Below, one piece after another: positions 62,728 to 64,000 of a stretch of DNA of 64,000 nucleotides. Source of the DNA: CAVPCZ01 sp963779225 (GTDB lineage Bacteria > Bacteroidota > Ignavibacteria > UBA10030 > UBA6906). The translations under genes and the position numbers were made by a program. The stretch lies in the NCBI GenBank assembly GCA_963779225.1, contig CAVZWW010000003.1, forward strand, positions 2,666,001-2,730,000, in the 5' to 3' direction. Position 1 is the stretch's first letter. Every line of letters starts with the position of its first letter. Below the pieces are notes generated by a model. The model had not been told where the DNA came from. It saw only the letters and a list, made by a program, of their open reading frames with translations, and ran no database searches.

Positions 62728-63275
62728 GTAGAGGGCTGCCCTGTATCACCCAGCTTCTCCAGCAATTCAGCCAGGGGCGGGAGGCCGTACCCACGGTCAT
62801 GAAACCAGAGTACACGTCCCTCTTCGTCCAGAAGAATGATCCGTGCGTTGTTTGGGTTCTCTGTGCCCGTCCACTCCGTCAGCTTTGCCCCTTCGCCCCC
62901 GTAGATCGTGATGACGTCTTTCCATGACTCCTTCGGGATTCCCTTCTTCATTCCTTCGTCAATACTCTCCTTGAACAATGAGGGAAGCAACCCCGGGATT
63001 GTCGGAATCTCGTAGATGGGCGGGAGAGAGAGATTCGATGTAAAGAAACCAATACCCCATCGGTCCACGTCGAACTGCGTGTTCTGTTTGTACGCAAGAA
63101 CGAGGATGACCTTCTTCCCCTTGAACACTTCCGGTATCATCGTTTGCTGTCCGTCCAGGGATTTTCCCTGGACTGATGGGAAAACCTCCCCCACGGGAAA
63201 CCTATTCGGGATGGTGGATCCGCACCCGACCAGGAAGCCAATGGCGAAAGTGCATACAATTGTACGGATGGTCAT
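62715..63275 (-). CDS. Thioredoxin-fold (redoxin-like) lipoprotein
   Basis: 186 residues. The start at 63275 has GAGGAAATCATC upstream and gives a lipoprotein signal ending FLVGC. The mature part has PVGEVFPSVQGKSLDGQ, FKGKKVILVLAYKQNTQFD and ARIILLDEEGRVLWFHDRG, a redoxin or ATP10-like fold. There is no C-x-x-C motif, so it is unlikely to be a classical thioredoxin. The frame upstream to 63470 overlaps a fasciclin remnant and is not expected to be translated. Confidence 0.7.
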   Translation of the reverse strand: MTIRTIVCTFAIGFLVGCGSTIPNRFPVGEVFPSVQGKSLDGQQTMIPEVFKGKKVILVLAYKQNTQFDVDRWGIGFFTSNLSLPPIYEIPTIPGLLPSLFKESIDEGMKKGIPKESWKDVITIYGGEGAKLTEWTGTENPNNARIILLDEEGRVLWFHDRGYGLPPLAELLEKLGDTGQPSTTPK

Positions 63276-63393
63276 GATGATTTCCTCTGATGTGTCGTTT
63301 GATGAAAGGGAATCTGTCTCCGGCGACTCTAGCCGTGCAACGCCCGATGATGCGTGCGCGATGAATTCTTTCCAGGAAAAAGAAAGACCCGGC

Positions 63394-63546
63394 TGCAAAA
63401 ATGACACTGTCGATTGCATGAATCTCGCCATTGCCGGCCATAATGTCAACCGTGACGATCTTGGCCGCATCGATCATGAGGTCTTTTCCCTTCACAACAA
63501 TCTTCACATCGCTCCCCCGAACCCGGTACATTAGAAAAGGTCTCAT
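63394..63546 (-). pseudogene. C-terminal remnant of a fasciclin (FAS1) domain
   Basis: Reads VRGSDVKIVVKGKDLMIDAA, then KIVTVDIMAGNGEIHAIDSV, the end of a FAS1 domain including its H2 box. The rest of the domain is missing upstream and the frame runs on downstream into the start of the lipoprotein gene, so it is a remnant. Confidence 0.65.
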
Positions 63547-63645
63547 TTTCTGAGTGGGCTGCGCATGGCAGTTGCGTCCGGTCTTGCCCTTTCAACCCGG
63601 AATCATTATTTTCTCAAAGAACCGATGTCAACCCCGGAGACTCCT

Positions 63646-64000
63646 ATGACACGACCGCTGCAATCCTGCGCCCTCACGACTTTCATTCTTGCGAGTTTCG
63701 TGCATTGCTTGACCTTCACAACGGTAGGCCGGGCGCAAACAGTTTCCGACTCGACTTTCTCCCGGTTTGTTGTGGAGCTCGAGGCCGGCCCGGCATGGCA
63801 AGGCCGCAACAACGTTCAGATTCCCAACAATCAAACCGGCACCCGTTTTTCGCTGGTCGATCTGGTCGGCTCCGGCCCACTGCCGGCAGCCCGATTGTAC
63901 ATTCTCTGGAATATCAACGAACGCCATGGTCTCCGTGTGTTGCTTGCGCCTCTCTCCTACACGAAGAGCGGGCAGTTTACTTCGTCCGTAAACTTCGCCG
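63646..64000 (+). CDS. Exported beta-rich protein, incomplete at the window end
   Basis: ATG 63646 with GGAG 7 bases upstream. The frame is open to the last base (118 codons). A signal peptide ends near TVGRAQ, followed by FSRFVVELEAGPAWQGRNNV and LYILWNINERHGLRVLLAPL. The alternating pattern is like an outer-membrane barrel protein. Family not identified; the C terminus lies outside the window. Confidence 0.7.
   Translation, partial: MTRPLQSCALTTFILASFVHCLTFTTVGRAQTVSDSTFSRFVVELEAGPAWQGRNNVQIPNNQTGTRFSLVDLVGSGPLPAARLYILWNINERHGLRVLLAPLSYTKSGQFTSSVNFA

Noticed and set aside
1..64000. CRISPR arrays, rRNA genes, riboswitches
   Set aside because: No regularly spaced repeats, rRNA-like stretches or recognisable aptamer motifs were found while reading the window.

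Overview
The window looks like a chromosome segment of a Gram-negative bacterium of the Bacteroidota/Chlorobiota (FCB) group, most likely near Ignavibacteria. Four C-terminal tails end in type IX secretion (T9SS) sorting signals of the form NPFNPST...G.Y.LL.K. The Suf system, CdaA and aerobic haem genes fit that group. The assignment is an inference; no rRNA or other phylogenetic marker is in the window. The left 27 kb is orderly core genome on the + strand. The right 37 kb is a patchwork of acquired DNA, insertion sequences and broken genes.

1-12.7 kb: acetyl-CoA synthetase, then a near-complete haem cluster in the order hemX-like, hemA, hemC, hemD, hemE, hemH, hemY, hemB, hemL. Together these run from glutamyl-tRNA through 5-aminolevulinate and uroporphyrinogen III to iron insertion; only a coproporphyrinogen-decarboxylating step is missing. 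A secreted dienelactone-hydrolase-like protein follows. 12.7-22.7 kb: an iron-sulphur cluster operon: an Rrf2-type regulator, an IscS-type cysteine desulfurase, an unrecognised 150-residue protein, sufB, sufC, sufD, sufS, sufU, sufT, an A-type carrier, a superoxide dismutase and IscX, closed by a strong terminator. 22.7-27 kb: housekeeping genes (LON-domain protein, a 33-residue basic peptide, folP, cdaA, pcm, miaA) and tRNA-Pro(CGG).

27.16-44.55 kb: a 17.3-kb genomic island inserted in the 3' half of tRNA-Pro, bounded by a perfect 59-bp direct repeat. It carries secreted or lipid-anchored proteins: two copies of a TolB/PD40 lipoprotein plus Ig-domain pair, a beta-helix T9SS protein, an RCC1-type lipoprotein, and several IS elements and remnants. 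No integrase is visible. 44.6-56 kb: a HEPN-domain protein, a membrane protein, a GH63-like glycosidase, and a symporter fused to a substrate-binding domain that is cut by an IS3-family element; excising that element in silico restores the frame exactly. 56-64 kb: an IS-truncated voltage-gated channel, a minus-strand run of short genes separated by attC-like sites, a metal-dependent hydrolase, a site-2 protease, a redoxin-like lipoprotein, a fasciclin remnant and the start of an envelope protein that runs off the end.
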